A stretch of DNA of 37,159 nucleotides from assembly GCF_023806635.1 (NCBI RefSeq), contig NZ_JAMTDQ010000009.1, positions 1-37,159 on the forward strand, given 5' to 3'. Under the pieces are notes generated by a model, which searched no databases, was not told the DNA's origin, and saw nothing but the letters and a program-made list of their open reading frames with translations. Positions 9,105-21,038 of the stretch are shown one piece after another (position 1 is the first letter of the stretch; each line of letters starts with the position of its first letter). Made by a program: the position numbers and the translations under genes. The DNA is from Accumulibacter sp. (lineage in GTDB: Bacteria; Pseudomonadota; Gammaproteobacteria; Burkholderiales; Rhodocyclaceae).

Positions 9105-9893
9105 TCAGTCGCGGCGCACGACGTTGGCGTCGATTCCCTGTCTGGCCAGGTCGGCGCGCATGTGATTCACGTCGTCCATCCTGTGGTAGGGACCGAGGCG
9201 GACACGGTACCAGACCTTGTCCTGCAGCATCACCTGCTGGATCCGCGCCTCTGCTCCCATCAACGCCAACCGCGCCTTCTGGTTGTCCGCGTCGCTGGCG
9301 CTCAGGAACGAGCCCGCCTGCAGATAGATGGGCTCCCTGAGGGTGCTCTCGCTCTTCGCCTCGGCTGGCTTGGCGGCAGCCGTCCGGCTCTCTGCGGTCT
9401 TCCCTTCCGGCTGCTTTCCCTCCGCCGTCTTCGTCTCGCCCGCCTTCGTCTCGGTGGGCCGGTTCTCGGTCGGCCTGGTGTCGATCGGCTTCGTTTCGGT
9501 GGGCTTGCCGATGGTCGGCCGAGCTTCGGCCGGCCTGTGTTCGTCGGGTTTCGGCTCGGGAACCGCTTCCGCATTGCCCGGCAGGATCTTGTAGAAGTCG
9601 AAACGCGGCTTCTCTGGAACCGGGTCGCCCGGCTTGCCCGGCAGGGCGACCGGCGCCGAAGCGACCGGCGGCACTTCGGCGGCCGGCTGCCCGGCTGGCT
9701 TGCTGCCGACCGGCGGCGGCAGCTTGGGCTGCTGACCGGTCGTCGTGAAGGGCAGCGGAGTCTTGTTGACGTACCAGACGACCGCGGCGACCGCGATGAC
9801 ACCGATGACCAGGCCGATGAACAGGCCGAACAGCGTGCCACCGCCCGATTTCCTGCCAGGCGGCGCCTTGCGGGGTTTCATGTCACGACTCAT
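9105..9893 (-). CDS. SPOR-domain membrane protein (FtsN-like)
   Basis: The 262-residue protein is bitopic: a basic cytoplasmic start, one membrane helix at about residues 21-41, a long periplasmic linker rich in Pro, Thr, Glu and Lys, and a C-terminal SPOR domain at about 187-260 (PIYLQAGSF at its start, VWYRVRLGPY in the middle). SPOR domains bind denuded septal peptidoglycan glycans, so a role in cell division like FtsN is likely. The linker at 118-182 is built of degenerate PTE-TK/AE-K units. The start at 9893 has AGAGGA upstream; an in-frame ATG at 9881 is an alternative. It follows argS with a 20-base gap. Confidence 0.9.
   Translation of the reverse strand: MSRDMKPRKAPPGRKSGGGTLFGLFIGLVIGVIAVAAVVWYVNKTPLPFTTTGQQPKLPPPVGSKPAGQPAAEVPPVASAPVALPGKPGDPVPEKPRFDFYKILPGNAEAVPEPKPDEHRPAEARPTIGKPTETKPIDTRPTENRPTETKAGETKTAEGKQPEGKTAESRTAAAKPAEAKSESTLREPIYLQAGSFLSASDADNQKARLALMGAEARIQQVMLQDKVWYRVRLGPYHRMDDVNHMRADLARQGIDANVVRRD
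9346..9540 (-). repeat. Degenerate PTE/TK coding repeat in the SPOR-protein linker
   Basis: The linker codons form short imperfect tandem units (KPTETKP, TRPTENRPTETK, AGETKTAEGK, QPEGKTAES). On the plus strand they read as repeated TTCGGTGGGC/TCGGTCGGCC-like words around 9450-9530. Such low-complexity linkers change length easily by replication slippage. Confidence 0.6.
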
Positions 9894-9913
9894 GGGAATC
9901 CTCTGTGCTCTGA

Positions 9914-11689
9914 CTACATCGATACCGGACAACTGACACCGAGTATCGACATGCCGTTGCGGATCACTTGCCGCACGGCTGCGGCCAGCGCCACGCGCGC
10001 CTCGCGGACCGCCGGCGCATCGACCAGGATGCGTTCGGCATTGTAGTAGCTGTGGAATTCGGCTGCCAGATCCTTCAGGTAGAAGGCGACGAGATGCGGC
10101 GCGAGTTCCGCCGCAGCCTGTTCGACGACCTCGGGAAACTCGCCCAGCCGGGCCGCCAGGGCCAGTTCGCGGGGACCGTCGAGAGCCGCGAGATCGACCG
10201 CGGCGAGGGTCTCGGCGTCGCCAGCCCAGAGATCCAGCAGCGAACAGACGCGTGCGTGCGCGTACTGGATGTAGTAGACCGGGTTGTCGTTCGACTGGCT
10301 CTTGGCGAGATCGAGGTCGAAATCGAGGTGCTGATCGGACTTGCGCAGCACGTAGAAGAAACGGCAGGCGTCGACGCCGACGTCTTCGCGCAGGGTCCGC
10401 AGGGTGACGAAGTCCCCCGCACGGGTGGACATCTGCGCCTTCCAGCCGGAGCGATAGAGGACGGCGAACTGCACCAGCGCCACCTCGAGAAGCGATCCGT
10501 CGATGCCCAGCGCGGCGAGCGCTCCGCGGACGCGTGGAATGTAGCCGTGATGGTCGGCGCCCCAGACGTTGATCAGCCGCGCGAATCCCCTTTCGCACTT
10601 GTTCAGGTGGTAGGCGATGTCGGATGCGAAGTAGGTGTAGAGGCCGTTCTCGCGCTGCACGACGCGGTCCTTCTCGTCGCCGAAGGTCGTCGAGCGGAAC
10701 CAGCGGGCGCCGTCCTGAACATAGACATGACCGGCTTTCGCCAGTCGCTCGACGCAGCGCGCGACGAGACCGGTGGCAAACAGCGACTGTTCGGAAAACC
10801 AGACGTCGAAGTGCACTCCGGTTTCCTCGAGATCGTTGCGGCAATCGGCGAGTTGCTCGGCAAGCACGAAGTCATGCACGTACTGCCAATCCTCGCCGAG
10901 CAGCAGGCGGGCGTTGGCGATCAGTGCGTCAAGCTGGTCTTCCCGCTGGCGGACCGCCGCGGCGTCGGTGCGCGTGGCGTCCGGCAAGCCAGGAGTGCCG
11001 GCGACGAGCTGGGCGAGGGAGCGCTCATGGCGGCCGCCGTGGGCCAGCCGCATCTGTCGCGCCATGTCGCGCACGTATTCGCCCTGGTAGGCGTTCGGCG
11101 GGAAGACCACCTGCCCGGCCGACTGCCCGCCGCCGAGCTCAAGGTAGCGCAACCAGGTGGACAGCGCGAGGATGTCCATCTGCCGACCCGCGTCATTGAC
11201 GTAGTATTCGCTGGTCACGCTCCAGCCGGCGAAAGCGAGCAGCCTGGCGAGACTGTCGCCGTAGGCTGCGCCCCGGCCATGCCCGACATGCAACGGGCCG
11301 GTCGGATTGGCGGAAACGAACTCGACGAGGACCGTCCGGCCGCCGCCGCTCGTCGCACGGCCGAAGTTCTCTCCCTGCAGCAGGATGCCGCGCAGCACCT
11401 GGCGACGTGCGACCGGCGCCAGATGGAAATTTATGAAGCCGGCACCGGCTACTTCGGTCCGGTCGAGCAACGACGAGAACGGCAATTCCGAAACCAGGAG
11501 CTGCGCCAGCTGGCGGGGGTTGCGTTTCAGGGAACGCGCCAGTTGCAGCGCCAGATTGCAGGAAAAATCGCCGTGCGAAGCCTGCTTCGGGCGCTCGATG
11601 TGGATCTCGCTGCTGCCCTCGCCGGGTGCCACACTCAGCAGCGCGACGCGCATCAGCTCGGCAAGCTGTAACTTCAGGTCGGAACTCAT
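9914..11689 (-). CDS. argS: Arginyl-tRNA synthetase
   Basis: ArgS charges tRNA-Arg with arginine. The protein has 591 residues, in the normal range. It has the N-terminal Add-1 domain, class I HIGH motif as HVGH at residues 134-137 (in NPTGPLHVGHGRGA), the KMSKS-equivalent loop as QMSTRAGDFV, and the C-terminal DALR anticodon-binding domain ending NGMSILGVSCPVSM. A degenerate KMSKS is usual in many ArgRS enzymes. The start at 11689 (MSSDLKLQLAELM) is the family start; the leader has only a weak AAGAAA. The gene is divergent from ubiB and is followed on the same strand by the SPOR gene and dsbA. A clean TATAAT -10 lies 40 bp upstream. Confidence 0.96.
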   Translation of the reverse strand: MSSDLKLQLAELMRVALLSVAPGEGSSEIHIERPKQASHGDFSCNLALQLARSLKRNPRQLAQLLVSELPFSSLLDRTEVAGAGFINFHLAPVARRQVLRGILLQGENFGRATSGGGRTVLVEFVSANPTGPLHVGHGRGAAYGDSLARLLAFAGWSVTSEYYVNDAGRQMDILALSTWLRYLELGGGQSAGQVVFPPNAYQGEYVRDMARQMRLAHGGRHERSLAQLVAGTPGLPDATRTDAAAVRQREDQLDALIANARLLLGEDWQYVHDFVLAEQLADCRNDLEETGVHFDVWFSEQSLFATGLVARCVERLAKAGHVYVQDGARWFRSTTFGDEKDRVVQRENGLYTYFASDIAYHLNKCERGFARLINVWGADHHGYIPRVRGALAALGIDGSLLEVALVQFAVLYRSGWKAQMSTRAGDFVTLRTLREDVGVDACRFFYVLRKSDQHLDFDLDLAKSQSNDNPVYYIQYAHARVCSLLDLWAGDAETLAAVDLAALDGPRELALAARLGEFPEVVEQAAAELAPHLVAFYLKDLAAEFHSYYNAERILVDAPAVREARVALAAAVRQVIRNGMSILGVSCPVSM

Positions 11690-11728
11690 CGCGGTTTCTT
11701 GGTTCGGGAATCGGGTCAAGCGGCTGAT

Positions 11729-11734
11729 TATACG
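11729..11734 (-). promoter_or_regulatory. Putative argS -10 element
   Basis: TATAAT is a perfect -10 hexamer on the minus strand (11734-11729), 40 bp upstream of the argS ATG. Transcription would start near 11722, giving a leader of about 33 nt. No good -35 is visible at 16-18 bp spacing. The whole argS-ubiB intergenic region is only about 130-160 bp. Confidence 0.5.
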
Positions 11735-11809
11735 ACGCCGGCCCTGCCAGCGGGCCACCGCGGCGCTGTCGCCAGTGCTGGCGAACCAACAGCCGCGACC
11801 GTTTGTGTG

Positions 11810-11815
11810 TAAACT
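11810..11815 (+). promoter_or_regulatory. Putative ubiB -10 element
   Basis: TAAACT, in the A/T-rich island TTTGTGTGTAAACT just ahead of ubiB, is the only promoter-like hexamer on the plus strand here. It would start transcription near 11822, almost on the in-frame TTG at 11822 and about 27 nt before the GTG at 11849. No -35 is evident. Confidence 0.35.
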
Positions 11816-11848
11816 CCCTCTTTGCCGACCGACCCGCTCCCGCCCGCC

Positions 11849-13381
11849 GTGCGACTCCTCCGCCTCGCCAAAATCCTCAGCATTGCGAGCCGCTACGGCC
11901 TCGACGAGATGATCCTCGAACACGAGCCGAGCGGACGCCTGGCCGCGCTTTCGCGGACGCTGCACTTCTGGCGCCGCTTCGATACGCCGTCGGCCGTCCG
12001 CCTGCGCCTGGCACTCGAGTCGCTCGGCCCGATCTTCGTCAAGTTCGGCCAGGTGCTGTCGACCCGCCGCGACCTGCTGCGCCCCGACATCGCTGACGAA
12101 CTGGCGAAACTGCAGGACCGGGTGCCGCCGTTCTCTTCCGATCTTGCCCTGGCCGAGATCGAGAAGGCCTATGGCAGGCCAGCCAGCGAGGTCTTCGCCG
12201 AATTCGACGCGACACCGGTGGCCAGTGCGTCGATCGCGCAGGTCCATTTCGCCCGCCTGCGACCGGAAGACGGCGGGCACGAGGTCGCCGTCAAGGTGCT
12301 GCGGCCGGCCATGCACGAGGTCATCGCCAATGACCTCGCACTGCTCGAGACACTCGCCGCCGTACTGGAGAAGGCATGGCCGGACGGCAAGCGGCTGAAG
12401 CCGCGGGAAGTGGTCGCCGAGTTCGCCAAGTACCTCTACGACGAACTCGACCTGATGCGCGAGGCCGCCAACTGCTCGCAGTTGCGGCGCAACTTCAGCG
12501 GTTCGCGCCTGCTGCAGGTACCCGAGGTCCATTGGGACCAGTGCACGACGACGGTGATGGTCATGGAGCGGATGCGCGGCATCCCGATCAGCCAGACCGA
12601 GGCGCTGATCGCCGCCGGCATCGATCTCGCCGCACTGTCGCGCGCCGGCGTCGAGATCTTCTTCACGCAGGTCTTCCGCGACGGCTTCTTTCACGCCGAC
12701 ATGCATCCGGGCAACATCTTCATCGCCACCGACGCGGCCCATCATGGCAGCTACATCGCGCTCGACTTCGGCATCGTCGGCACCCTCACCGACACCGACA
12801 AGAACTACCTGGCGCAGAATTTCCTCGCCTTCTTCCAGCGCGATTACAAACGCGTCGCGACGGCGCACATCGAGGCCGGATGGGCGCCGCCCGAGACGCG
12901 GGCGGACGAGTTCGAGGCCGCAATCCGCGCCGTCTGCGAGCCGATCTTCGACCGGCCGCTGCACGAGATCTCGTTCGGCCGCGTCCTCTTGCGCCTGTTC
13001 CAGACCTCGCGCCGCTTCAACGTCGAGATCCAGCCGCAGCTGGTGATGCTGCAGAAGACCCTGCTCAACATCGAGGGGCTCGGACGCCAGCTCGATCCCG
13101 ACCTCGACCTGTGGAAGACCGCCAAACCCTTCCTCGAACGCTGGATGAGCGAACAGCTCGGGCGACGTGCCTTCCACCGCGGCGTGCAGCAGGAAGCACC
13201 GTACTGGGCGCGCACGCTGCCGCAACTGCCGCGTCTCGTCTATCAGGCACTGGCGGCACGCCGCGAGCCCGACCTGACGCCGTTGCTCGCCGAGCTGGCG
13301 CGGGCGCAGCGACAACAGCGGCGCCTGCTGGCACTGATCGCCGTCCTCCTGACGGCGTTGCTGGTCGGCCAGCACATATGA
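11849..13381 (+). CDS. ubiB: UbiB, ABC1-type atypical kinase for ubiquinone biosynthesis
   Basis: UbiB is a membrane-associated atypical kinase/ATPase needed for ubiquinone biosynthesis, thought to help extract lipid intermediates. From the GTG at 11849 it has 510 residues and starts [22 protein letters not shown], like betaproteobacterial UbiB. An in-frame TTG at 11822 would add MPTDPLPPA. The family KxGQ motif is in [15 protein letters not shown], the Ala-rich nucleotide loop in [10 protein letters not shown], the lysine in VAVKVLRP, the catalytic region in DMHPGNIF and the metal-binding DFG in [10 protein letters not shown]-terminal membrane helix ([15 protein letters not shown]) closes it. 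Unlike the usual ubiE-ubiJ-ubiB cluster, here it stands between argS and a FabH-like gene. Confidence 0.93.
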   Translation: MRLLRLAKILSIASRYGLDEMILEHEPSGRLAALSRTLHFWRRFDTPSAVRLRLALESLGPIFVKFGQVLSTRRDLLRPDIADELAKLQDRVPPFSSDLALAEIEKAYGRPASEVFAEFDATPVASASIAQVHFARLRPEDGGHEVAVKVLRPAMHEVIANDLALLETLAAVLEKAWPDGKRLKPREVVAEFAKYLYDELDLMREAANCSQLRRNFSGSRLLQVPEVHWDQCTTTVMVMERMRGIPISQTEALIAAGIDLAALSRAGVEIFFTQVFRDGFFHADMHPGNIFIATDAAHHGSYIALDFGIVGTLTDTDKNYLAQNFLAFFQRDYKRVATAHIEAGWAPPETRADEFEAAIRAVCEPIFDRPLHEISFGRVLLRLFQTSRRFNVEIQPQLVMLQKTLLNIEGLGRQLDPDLDLWKTAKPFLERWMSEQLGRRAFHRGVQQEAPYWARTLPQLPRLVYQALAARREPDLTPLLAELARAQRQQRRLLALIAVLLTALLVGQHI

Positions 13382-13418
13382 GGCAAACGGCTACCGTCAC
13401 AACCCAGGGAGAATCTTC

Positions 13419-14543
13419 ATGCAGCGCGTCTCGATCAGTGGCAGCGGCCTGTATACCGCACCATACGTCATCAGCAACGAGGAACTGGTGGCCTCGTACA
13501 ACGCCCATGCCAGGCAGTTCAACGCAGACAACGCGCAGCGGATAGCGACCGGCGAGGTCGCCGCGCGCGAGGAGTCCAGCGTCGACTTCATCGAAAAGGC
13601 CTCCGGCATCACGCGTCGTTACGTGCTGGACAAGGAGGGGGTACTCGACCCACTGCGCATGCGCCCGCGCTTCGTTGCGCGGCGCAACGACGAGCTTTCG
13701 CTGCAGGCGGAGATCGCCGTCGCCGCCGGCCGGCAGGCGCTGGCGGCTGCCGGCCGCGGCGCTGCCGAGATCGATGCCGTGATCTGCGCCGCTTCCAACA
13801 TGCAGCGCCCCTACCCGGCGATGGCGGTCGAGATCCAGAACGCGCTCGGCATCGGCCAGGGCTACGCCTTCGACATGAACGTCGCCTGCTCGTCGGCGAC
13901 CTTCGCCCTCGACATCGCGTTCAACGCCGTGCGCTGCGGCAGCGCGCGCAGCGTGCTCGTCGTCGATCCGGAGATCTGCTCGGCGCATCTCGCCTGGCAG
14001 GACCGCGACTGTCACTTCATCTTCGGCGATGTGTGCACGGCGATGGTCGTCGAGCGCCTGCCGCCCGAGCCGGCGGCGAACGCGTGGGAAATCCTCGGCA
14101 GCAGGCTGGCGACGAGCTTTTCCAACAACATCCGCAACAACGCCGGCTTCATGTCGCGCTGCGAGGACCGCGATCCGGGCGACCGTGATCAGCTATTCGT
14201 CCAGGAGGGCCGCAAGGTATTCAAGGAAGTCTGTCCGCTGGCCGCCGAGCACATCACCCGCCATCTCGCGACCCTCGACCTGAAGCCGTCGCACGTGCGC
14301 CGCTTCTGGCTGCACCAGGCGAACCTGGCGATGAACCAGCTGATCGGCCGCCGCCTGCTCGGCCGCGAGGCAACGGCCGACGAAGCACCGGTGATCCTCG
14401 ACGAGTTCGCCAACACCGCATCGGCCGGCTCGATCATCAGCTTTCACCGCCACAGCGCCGATCTCGCCAGCGGCGATCTCGGCGTCATCTGCTCCTTCGG
14501 CGCCGGCTACTCGATCGGCAGCCTGATCGTCCGCAAGTGCTGA
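13419..14543 (+). CDS. Beta-ketoacyl-ACP synthase III family protein (long FabH-like type)
   Basis: The 374-residue thiolase-fold condensing enzyme has the FabH catalytic triad: Cys157 in NVACSSATF, His299 in FWLHQANL and Asn332 in FANTASAGS. It is longer than E. coli FabH (317) because of an N-terminal insert with HARQFNADNAQRIATGEV and the segment FIEKASGITRRYVLDKEG. This matches a separate group that, as I recall, includes Pseudomonas aeruginosa PA3286, which condenses medium-chain acyl-CoA with malonyl-ACP. That link is from memory and the chain-length preference here is inferred. AGGGAGA precedes the ATG at 13419. It follows ubiB by 37 bp and is probably co-transcribed. A partial dispersed repeat follows its stop. 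Confidence 0.88.
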   Translation: MQRVSISGSGLYTAPYVISNEELVASYNAHARQFNADNAQRIATGEVAAREESSVDFIEKASGITRRYVLDKEGVLDPLRMRPRFVARRNDELSLQAEIAVAAGRQALAAAGRGAAEIDAVICAASNMQRPYPAMAVEIQNALGIGQGYAFDMNVACSSATFALDIAFNAVRCGSARSVLVVDPEICSAHLAWQDRDCHFIFGDVCTAMVVERLPPEPAANAWEILGSRLATSFSNNIRNNAGFMSRCEDRDPGDRDQLFVQEGRKVFKEVCPLAAEHITRHLATLDLKPSHVRRFWLHQANLAMNQLIGRRLLGREATADEAPVILDEFANTASAGSIISFHRHSADLASGDLGVICSFGAGYSIGSLIVRKC

Positions 14544-14552
14544 GGAAAAGGC

Positions 14553-14615
14553 CGCGTCCTGCGCTCGCTCGCGCCCTGCATCTCGGGCCGCTTGCGGCGA
14601 TTCCTTCACAACCGC

Positions 14616-14617
<2 letters not shown>
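14553..14617. repeat. Dispersed stop-codon-linked repeat, copy A (right end only, 65 bp)
   Basis: This fills the gap between the ketoacyl synthase and tyrS. It aligns without gaps to the right-hand 65 bp of copy C (24170-24234), with 52 of 65 bases identical by hand. It ends CTTCACAACCGCTC; the last two bases plus the next A form the TCA (TGA) stop of tyrS. The left part of the element is missing: a full copy would extend into the upstream gene. Confidence 0.75.
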
Positions 14618-15842
<1,225 letters not shown>

Positions 15843-15950
15843 TGTTGCTGCCGGGAAGGGATCGATTCACCGGGCCCACGGCCCCGACAGGACCGGGAAG
15901 CCGACCGCCGGGGCGACTTCCGCGGGCATCCGGAGACGCCGCGGCGGCGA

Positions 15951-17273
<1,323 letters not shown>

Positions 17274-17287
<14 letters not shown>

Positions 17288-18569
17288 CGACGACGCTGAC
17301 CAGATGTGCGACCGGCAGCCGGCGGGCAAAAGCAGCCTGGATCTCGGCGGTCGTCACGCGCTCGATGTTCTCCGGATAACGATCGAGATAGTCGAGCGGC
17401 AGGTCGTAGAAGGCGATCATCGCCACATTCTCCAGAATCTTGCGATTGCTGTCGAGGCGCAGGGGAAAGCTGCCGACGAGATTCTGCTTCGCCGCCAGCA
17501 GCTCGGCTTCGCTCGGCCCATGTTCGAGGAACTCGTCAAGGACGGCACGCGACACTTGCAGCGCCTCAGCGGCCTGCCCCTTGTGCGTCTGCAGACCGAT
17601 CTGAAACGGCCCAAGCTGTTGCAGTGGCAGGAAGTAGCTGTGCACACTGTAGGCGAGCCCCCGCTTGTCCCGCACTTCCTTCACCAGCCGCGAAACGAAG
17701 CCGCCGCCACCGAGTGAGTAGTTGCCGACGGCCAGTGGAAAGAAGTCCGGGTCGCCGCGCTTGAGTGCCGGCATCCCGATCAGCAGGTGCGCCTGCACCG
17801 CCGGATGGGCGATCCGCTCCGCGCCAGCAGGCGGCAACTCCGGCTGCGGCAGCTCGCCGACGGCCGCTGCGACTGGCAGACCGCCGCTCAACCGTTCGGC
17901 CAGCGTCTCGGCCTCGGCCCGCGAAAGGTCGCCAACGATGGCGATGGTGGCAGAGCGAGCACCGTAGTGGGCCGCATGGAAGTCAAGCACATCCTGACGC
18001 CGCAGCGCCGTCAGCGACTCGGGCGTCGCCTGGCGTCCATAGGGGTGCCCCGGGTACATCGTCGCCCAGAAGGCCTTGCTGGCGATTGCGTCCGGACGCG
18101 TCAACGCCTCCTTGAGGGCGGCGAGCGAGCGCGCCTTCTCGCGCTCGAAGGCGTCGGCGGGAAAGGTCGGGCCCGCGATGATGGCGCGCAACAGCTCGAA
18201 CGCGGGCGTGCGCTTGTCGACCATCGAGAGCGTGCGCAGGGTCAGCGACGCGCGGTCGAGATCGACACCACCGGACAGCCGCGCACCGAGGTCGGCCAGC
18301 CGGTTGGCGATCTGCGTCTCGTCCAGGCCGTCGGCACCGAGGTCGATCAGCGAGCGCGTCAGGCCGGCCACGCCTTCCCTGCCTGCGGCGTCGCGCGCAG
18401 AACCGGCCGCGACGTCGATCTGTACGTCAATGATCGGCAGGCTGTGGTTCTCGACGAAAAGGACGCGCGTTCCCGCGCTGGTCTGCCAGCGTTCGATCCT
18501 TGGCCCGGAGTGTGCCAGTTGGGCACAGAGAAGCAGGCAAAGGGTGAGCAGCAGCTGGCGTGGTGTCAT
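17274..18569 (-). CDS. M16-family peptidase-like protein lacking the zinc motif
   Basis: The 431-residue protein has a signal peptide (MTPRQLLLTLCLLLCAQLAHS) and the two-lobe M16 (pitrilysin/MPP) fold: EGVAGLTRSLIDLGADG aligns with the HxxEH region of active members but has no histidines or glutamate pair, and KRGLAYSVHSYF is the C-terminal lobe R/Y motif. It is therefore probably the non-catalytic partner, like the alpha subunit of MPP, of the active M16 protein encoded 14 bp upstream. It likely acts in the periplasm. The start at 18569 lacks a strong Shine-Dalgarno and may depend on coupling. Confidence 0.9.
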
Positions 18570-18583
18570 GGGCGGGCGCTCAC

Positions 18584-19951
18584 TCAGTGGCGGGGAACGA
18601 ACGGTGACCGCGGGCGCGGTGTTGCCGGCAAGGGCTGCGGATCGAGTTCGGCGACCGTCAGCGCCTCGTCGCCGAAGTACTTCCTGGCGACCGCCTGCAC
18701 CTGTTCCCGGCTGACTTCCTGCAGCTTGTCGATCAGCCGCCGATTCATGGTGTGCGGGATGCCTGCGGATTCCAGTTGCCCGATCTCCATCGCCTGCGCG
18801 AAGATCGAATCGAGCTTGTAGATCTGGCTGGCAATGAGCTGTGCCTTGGCTCGAGCGAGTTCCTCGGCGCTCACGCCCTCTTCCCGCACCCGCGCCAGTT
18901 CGGCGCGCAGCCCGGCCTCGAGTTCGCCCCGGCTGCGGCCAGAGCTCGGTGCGCCGTGCAGATGAAAGATGCCGGGACCGCGTGCGGTCGAGTCGTAGCT
19001 GGCACCGGCGCTCACGGCGAGTCGCTGCTCGCGCACCAGATGGCGGTTCAGGCGGGCGGCGTCGTGGCCCGCGAGCACCGCCGCCAGCATCTCGAGCGCA
19101 TAGGGATCGACGTCCTGTTCGACATGGCGTATCACCGGCACCTTGTACGCCATCATCACCACCGGCAGGTCCGCCGGCGCCTGCAGCGTCAGACGGCGGA
19201 TGCCGGCCTGCTGCGGTTCGTCCTGCGGTTTCCTGACCGGCAGCGTGCGCGCCGGCAGGACACCATAGTACTGCTCGGCAAACCGGAAGACCTCCTGATG
19301 ATCGACGTCGCCAACGACGACGACGTAGGCGTTGTTGGGCGCATACCAGTCGTCGTACCAGGCACGGGCGTCACTCACCGTCATGCTCTGCAGGTCGGTC
19401 ATCCAGCCGATGATCGGCACGCGGTAGGGGTGAACCTGGAAGGCAACGGCATTGAGCTTCTCGTACAGCAAGGCCTGCGGCTGATCCTCGGTACGCAGGC
19501 GGCGCTCCTCCATGACGACCCTGATCTCCTGCGCGAACTCCTTCTCTTCGAGGCTCAGGTGGCGCATGCGGTCGGCTTCGAGCTGCATCATTTCAGGCAG
19601 CTTCCCCTTCGGCACCTGCTGGAAATACGCGGTGTAGTCGCGACTGGTGAACGCGTTGTCGCGGCCACCAGCCGCGGCGACGCGGCGGTTGAACTCGCCG
19701 GGACCGGCGGTCGGGGTTCCCTTGAACATCATGTGCTCGAGAACGTGCGCGACACCGGTTCTGCCGCTGGTTTCGTCCATGCTGCCGGCCCGATACCAGA
19801 CCATGTGCGCCACTGTCGGCGCACGGTGATCCTCCTTGACGATCACCCGCAGGCCATTCGCCAGTTGCCGCTCGTGCGGGTTTCCCCACGCGGCGATGCT
19901 CGTCGTCAGGGCGATCAGCAGGGCAATCGGTGGTGCATGGCGCATGGGCAT
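18584..19951 (-). CDS. M16-family zinc metallopeptidase, active type
   Basis: The 455-residue protein has a probable signal peptide (MPMRHAPPIALLIALTTSIAAWG) and the inverted zinc motif HVLEH at residues 69-73, with the distal glutamate in the EIRVVMEERR helix about 76 residues later. The family tail R/Y motif region is weaker, as expected when the second lobe is supplied by a partner. It forms a pair with the inactive M16 protein just downstream, and the two probably make a periplasmic heterodimer; the substrate is unknown. An in-frame ATG at 19945 is an alternative start. It is divergent from ftsY. Confidence 0.92.
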   Translation of the reverse strand: MPMRHAPPIALLIALTTSIAAWGNPHERQLANGLRVIVKEDHRAPTVAHMVWYRAGSMDETSGRTGVAHVLEHMMFKGTPTAGPGEFNRRVAAAGGRDNAFTSRDYTAYFQQVPKGKLPEMMQLEADRMRHLSLEEKEFAQEIRVVMEERRLRTEDQPQALLYEKLNAVAFQVHPYRVPIIGWMTDLQSMTVSDARAWYDDWYAPNNAYVVVVGDVDHQEVFRFAEQYYGVLPARTLPVRKPQDEPQQAGIRRLTLQAPADLPVVMMAYKVPVIRHVEQDVDPYALEMLAAVLAGHDAARLNRHLVREQRLAVSAGASYDSTARGPGIFHLHGAPSSGRSRGELEAGLRAELARVREEGVSAEELARAKAQLIASQIYKLDSIFAQAMEIGQLESAGIPHTMNRRLIDKLQEVSREQVQAVARKYFGDEALTVAELDPQPLPATPRPRSPFVPRH

Positions 19952-19961
19952 GGTTCGCTTC

Positions 19962-19970
19962 TGATAGAAT
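19962..19970 (+). promoter_or_regulatory. Extended -10 promoter element upstream of ftsYEX
   Basis: TGATAGAAT is an extended -10 (TGnTAGAAT) on the plus strand, 76 bp before the ftsY ATG, in the divergent M16-ftsY gap. No convincing -35 is present, which an extended -10 partly excuses. Transcription would begin near 19977. Confidence 0.45.
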
Positions 19971-20045
19971 TTCCGCGTGTCGGTGAATCGGCCGGCATCT
20001 TACCACCGCCTGCGCTTCCGGGCGCCTCTGAGACATCCGCACGCC

Positions 20046-21038
20046 ATGTTTGGTTTCGGCAAGAAATCCCCTGATCAGGCCCCGGTCGCAAAGAACGCCG
20101 ACACCGGCGAAAGCAGCGCCACCGCCAGCCCGGCACCCTGGCGACTGCGGCTGAAGGCGGGACTGGCGCGGACGCGAGCCCAGTTCGGCGGCAAGCTGAA
20201 ACATCTCTTCGCGCGCGGCAAGGTCGACGAGGAACTGCTCGAAGAACTCGAGACGCTGCTGCTGGGCAGCGATGTCGGCCTGGATGCGACGCAGCATCTC
20301 CTCTACCATCTGCGGCAGCGCGCCCGACGCGACCGCCTCGACAGCCCGGAAGCCATCCAGCGAGCGCTGTCGGAGATCCTCTGCGAGCTCCTGCAGCCGC
20401 TCGAGGAGGCTCTCGACCCGCGTCGCCATCGGCCATTCATCATCATGCTGGCGGGCGTCAACGGCGCCGGCAAGACGACCTCGATCGGCAAGCTGGCCAA
20501 GCACTTCCAGGCGCAGGGACTGTCGGTACTGCTGGCTGCCGGTGATACCTTCCGTGCCGCCGCTCGCGAGCAGTTGCAGACCTGGGGCGAGCGCAACAAC
20601 GTGACGGTCATCGCGCAGCAGTCGGGCGACCCGGCGGCGGTCATTTTCGACGCCATCGCCGCCGCCAGGGCGCGCGGCATCGACGTCGTCCTCGCCGACA
20701 CTGCCGGCCGCCTGCCGACGCAACTGCACCTGATGGACGAGATTGCCAAGGTGCGCCGCGTCATCCAGAAAGCCGAGCCGACCGGACCCCACGAGACCCT
20801 GCTGGTGCTCGACGCCACCTTCGGCCAGAACGCCGTACAGCAGGTGATGGCGTTCGACAAGGCGATCCAGGTCAGCGGCCTGGTCCTGACCAAACTCGAC
20901 GGCTCGGCCAAGGGCGGTGTCGTCGCAGCGATCGCCCGCCAGTGTCCGAAACCGGTTCGCTTCATTGGCGTCGGCGAGGGGATCGACGATCTGCGGCCTT
21001 TCGTGGCCCGCGATTTCGTAGACGCACTGTTCGAGTGA
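20046..21038 (+). CDS. ftsY: Signal recognition particle receptor FtsY
   Basis: FtsY is the SRP receptor GTPase that docks ribosome-SRP complexes at the membrane for co-translational insertion. The 330-residue protein starts MFGFGKKSPDQ. It has a short N-terminal A region, the four-helix N domain (about 45-125), and the G domain with P-loop GVNGAGKTTSIGKL (G1), the insertion-box DTFRAAAREQL, DTAGRL (G3) and TKLDGSAKGG (G4). The acidic A domain is far shorter than in E. coli. The GTG at 19977 in the same frame is unlikely to be the start. Its stop overlaps the ftsE start as GTGA. Confidence 0.96.
   Translation: MFGFGKKSPDQAPVAKNADTGESSATASPAPWRLRLKAGLARTRAQFGGKLKHLFARGKVDEELLEELETLLLGSDVGLDATQHLLYHLRQRARRDRLDSPEAIQRALSEILCELLQPLEEALDPRRHRPFIIMLAGVNGAGKTTSIGKLAKHFQAQGLSVLLAAGDTFRAAAREQLQTWGERNNVTVIAQQSGDPAAVIFDAIAAARARGIDVVLADTAGRLPTQLHLMDEIAKVRRVIQKAEPTGPHETLLVLDATFGQNAVQQVMAFDKAIQVSGLVLTKLDGSAKGGVVAAIARQCPKPVRFIGVGEGIDDLRPFVARDFVDALFE

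Noticed and set aside
9346-9540. The repetitive stretch in the SPOR gene could be a non-coding tandem repeat.
   Set aside because: It is in frame, encodes a PTE/TK linker between the membrane helix and the SPOR domain, and is ordinary for FtsN-like proteins.
9914-13375. One reading frame stays open for 1153 codons on the minus strand, running across ubiB antisense into argS.
   Set aside because: Only the argS part (from 11689) has family features; the antisense part mirrors ubiB codons in GC-rich DNA, where long open antisense frames are expected.
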